Part shown: positions 61,683-64,000 of the stretch, piece after piece
How positions within the stretch are numbered: position 1 is the stretch's first letter
Layout of the letters: each line of letters starts with the position of its first letter
From: Steromphala cineraria
Taxonomy: Eukaryota > Mollusca > Gastropoda > Trochida > Trochidae
Direction: 5' to 3'
NCBI GenBank assembly: GCA_916613615.1
Contig: OU744733.1
Location: forward strand, 31,969,939-32,033,938
DNA length: 64,000 bases
Notes under the pieces: model-generated
Told to the model about the DNA's origin: nothing
Database searches by the model: none
Seen by the model: only the letters and a program-made list of their open reading frames with translations
Program-made: the position numbers and the translations under genes

Positions 61683-61777
61683 CACAAGCGCCTGTAACAA
61701 TTTATATGGGGTAGACTATGTGTCTATCTATATATATCACATAGTCTACCCCATATAAATTGTTACAGGCGCTTGTG
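61683..61777. repeat. Perfect 40-bp-arm palindrome
   Basis: Arms at 61683-61722 and 61738-61777 are exact inverted copies (CACAAGCGCCTGTAACAATT... on the left) around a 15-base AT-rich spacer. The lack of mismatches implies recent origin or ongoing correction. Just beyond, GGTTCGAACCC (about 61778) equals the consensus B box of tRNA promoters, but no tRNA can be folded around it. Confidence 0.85.
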
Positions 61778-62474
61778 GTTCGAACCCATATTTTAACTGC
61801 TCCATTTGAGAATATCTTTGAAAAATAATATAGCTTAGAGAGTGTCTTCGCTTTAATTTGTAAGCAAAGTTTGAATAGGAACTAATTTCGGATATCAAAA
61901 TATCTAATAGGTTCATAAAATGTCCATTAATAAAGTGCATTTATGCTATTCATCAACTCAGTGATCGCCCAAGGCGCTATAGGAATATTATTACCCTGGT
62001 GTAACCAAGGCTGGCAAACCTGTCGCTAGAACTAGAAGATCGATCATCACCAACATACCATTTTCCTGTTGAATGAACAGAGGAACATTTCAAATAAAGT
62101 TTCTTGCCCGCCACAGGTCTCACAACTCGTGTCTCAGTGTGACTGATGAAATGAAATACCCTTCAACGTCTCAGTTTATTCAACAATGAGCGAGTACCCC
62201 GTTCACCAAGCGAGATGCGCCTGTTTTTGCAGAACTACTGAGAGCGGTCGACTGAGTTTTGCACAGGACCACGTGTCACCGGGTGTTTATGATGAACACT
62301 CATATATGCATGTGTTCATGTGGCCACTCTGTGATTTTCAACACATATTGTTTCGCTTTACAAAACTAAAAAAAAACGAATTTAAGTCAAACTTGATAGT
62401 TAAATATATAATGTACGCGAAAAGATAGAATAGAATTCTAAATCCATCATGATATGTATTTACATTGTGAATTC
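61778..62474. other. Non-coding stretch
   Basis: Short frames only; no feature recognised. Confidence 0.4.
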
Positions 62475-62550
62475 CATTCTCTCCACACAGAGGCAGATCA
62501 AGTCATGAAATGTTGATACATGACTTGATCTGCCTCTGTGGGGAGAGAAT
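62475..62550. mobile_element. hAT-like palindrome, minimal copy
   Basis: CATTCTCTCCACACAGAGGC and the complement, GCCTCTGTGGGGAGAGAAT, are joined with almost no interior (arms extend through AGATCAAGTCATG). GTGAATT occurs at 62467-62473 and 62553-62559 as an approximate target duplication. Same family as 46997-47318. Confidence 0.75.
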
Positions 62551-63487
62551 TAGTGAATTAGGCAAGACGTGTATGCATTCTATGGACATGAATTTGAAGA
62601 ACATTTTAATCTCAGTTTAATAATAAGTGTTCTTTTAAACGAATATTAGATCTTAGTCTAATCTGCAATGTATCATTTGATCATTTATCGTACAACATAT
62701 ATTTTATATATCTAAGATTTACACAAATTATCTAATCTAGTTTCCGAGGATCTAATTTGAAATATCAATTTTTAGATTAGATTTTAATGATTCTGACGAC
62801 ATGGATGTTATCACTGCTATCATGTCGATGCTGCAAACCAAGTGCACCGAAACATTCAGAAAACCTAGGCACTTGCCGCGATGTTGTTTGAACCTTTAAT
62901 CTACTTTATGTAATTTGAAATCACGATAGTGACCGGTTTAAATCTTTCTTCCTCTACGGGATTCCGTCAGATCATACATGAGTGACCAGAAACAACATAA
63001 TATGTTAATAAAGGAAGCGAATCATTGATATTATTTCAATCAGATGGGATTTTAAACCTTTCCAATGTTGCTGTTCAACGTCTCATAGCTCTAAAATGAC
63101 AACAGTTGATACTTCTCAATAAATGTTATATGTAGAGTTTGGCATATGTGAGTGGCTCTGAAACTAAGGTACCGTTCTCTCTCTACTTAACCATCACACT
63201 TCAGGAACAATTATGTGTATTTTACTTACAATTATATTACCATCCACAAAGCTTCGAAAATTCATTTCTAGGAAACATCCTTGAACAAGCTGTCTAACAG
63301 CAATCACCTCGACTCATGACACAAGTTTATATGTAAAAGAAGGCGTTTACAATTAGAATTGTCGAGATCATGGATGTAAGTGTAATGACCACACACACCA
63401 CTAATAAATTGTGTAGGTTTTTCATCCATTGTCAGTTTTTAGGGTAGAGGGGGGATAAGGTAATTCGAGACCAAAAGTTTTAGGCTA
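62551..63487. other. Non-coding stretch
   Basis: AT-rich; about 62640-62790 has several short TCTAATCT/AGATTAGA inverted motifs. No gene. Confidence 0.4.
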
Positions 63488-63609
63488 TAGGGTCTCCTTT
63501 CACAAAGCAACCTTTACTAAGGTTGACCTTAACTCTCATACTTTAACATTGCACTAAGGCTACCTCAAGGACTTACGATCACCTTAGGGCTTTGTGAAAG
63601 GGGACCCTA
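63488..63609. mobile_element. Short MITE, possibly Harbinger-like
   Basis: Ends TAGGGTCTCCTTTCACAAAG and CTTTGTGAAAGGGGACCCTA are inverted, with CTA on both sides (63485-63487 and 63610-63612). Internal AACCTTTACTAAGGTT is a hairpin. A 3-bp duplication would suit PIF/Harbinger, though a TA duplication is also possible. Confidence 0.65.
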
Positions 63610-63870
63610 CTATACAAAAAAAGAAACGCATAGACGATTGCTGTTTTTCAGAAGTCCCATGTGGGTTATTTTGTTACGATATTCATAAATATGTTATACA
63701 ATGGTGCATGATTTGTAGCCTTTTTCAAATGAAAAGTGCGGCTGAAAACGCAAAGGTTGAACTTGAGAGTTTTTTTTATCAGGAAGTACGAAACACATCA
63801 CCAAAATGTACATGAATGTCTTATGCACGTGCAACTTGCAGCACGTGCAGCATGCATACCTTAGCTATAT

Positions 63871-63877
63871 AAGGCAG
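63871..63877 (+). promoter_or_regulatory. Possible TATA box of Tc1-like transposase
   Basis: TATATAAGG lies about 60 bases before the transposase start codon, a plausible RNA polymerase II promoter position. Inferred from position only. Confidence 0.3.
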
Positions 63878-63929
63878 GATGTTTTCGGAAATGTCATTCA
63901 TTTTGAATGAGTTGCAGCGCCATACCAAT

Positions 63930-64000
63930 ATGCAACGTCTCGACATTGCCACAAGGAGCATCGCCATCGGACGAATTCAAGCTGGAGAGTCCCAGTCTGC
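63930..64000 (+). CDS. Tc1/mariner-like transposase, N-terminus (cut by window end)
   Basis: From ATG the frame reads MQRLDIATRSIAIGRIQAGE then SQS at the edge. The pattern R-x-x-A-I-G-x-x-Q-A-G-x-S is the start of the helix-turn-helix DNA-binding domain of Tc1-like transposases. The first 23 codons are open, so this copy might be intact beyond the window; the remnant at 5.4 kb belongs to the same superfamily. Upstream frame ELQRHTN is also open, so a slightly earlier start cannot be excluded. Confidence 0.6.
   Translation, partial: MQRLDIATRSIAIGRIQAGESQS

Noticed and set aside
61760..61800. tRNA-like B box (GGTTCGAACCC)
   Set aside because: The preceding sequence is the perfect palindrome and does not fold into a cloverleaf; no A box at the right distance.

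Overview
This window looks like an AT-rich, intron-containing, gene-poor stretch of a mollusc nuclear genome, most likely a gastropod. The support is eukaryotic splice signals, secreted tandem C-type lectin domains of the kind expanded in molluscs, many kinds of LINE and MITE debris, and a fragment at about 55.9 kb matching the short repeat (GAGTGAGTGAG then TTTTACGCCGC) that I recall as common in abalone and limpet genomes. No bacterial operon, rRNA, convincing tRNA or CRISPR array is visible.

Host coding content is small. On the minus strand at 8514-2277 I can assemble five exons, all joined in phase 1: a signal-peptide exon and two complete C-type lectin-like domains (CTLDs), each split over two exons. 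The gene continues past the last visible donor, but no terminal exon was found. Beyond it, 1.05-2.28 kb is a decayed tandem array whose units resemble the 3' end of the last CTLD exon. On the plus strand, 18.58-21.09 kb holds a decayed relative: a good signal-peptide exon and a CTLD first-half exon with a stop and a frameshift. A second, unidentified host gene lies on the minus strand at 54060-52536: two exons in phase, a basic helical segment followed by an acidic Ser/Asp-rich tail. Other single candidate exons (17.2, 19.3, 25.6, 51.6 and 52.3 kb) are weak.

The rest is mostly mobile-element debris. LINEs: an RTE-type fragment (13.2-14.1 kb, minus), an L1/Tx1-like 3' half with target duplications (32.8-34.2 kb) and a tiny sister copy (12.35-12.5 kb), a LINE 3' end nested in a decayed gene (39.45-40.1 kb), a CR1/L2-like RT with a mutated catalytic motif (45.5-47.0 kb), and a CR1-like RT (59.6-61.46 kb). 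There is also a Penelope-like RT remnant (36.8-37.3 kb), Tc1/mariner debris (5.4-6.0 kb) and the start of another Tc1-like transposase at the right edge. Non-autonomous elements include two families flanked by TTAA, a Ginger-like deletion derivative with 4-bp target duplications, Helentron-like repeats with ~180-bp tandem cores, hAT-like, pogo-like and Mutator-like palindromes, and foldback elements.

An old direct duplication of about 2.5-2.9 kb links 35.2-38.1 kb with 43.0-45.5 kb. I did not find a clear undescribed biological system. The most unusual items are the exon-derived satellite beside the lectin gene, the Ginger-like element carrying an integrase zinc-binding fragment, and the nested insertions that allow relative dating.
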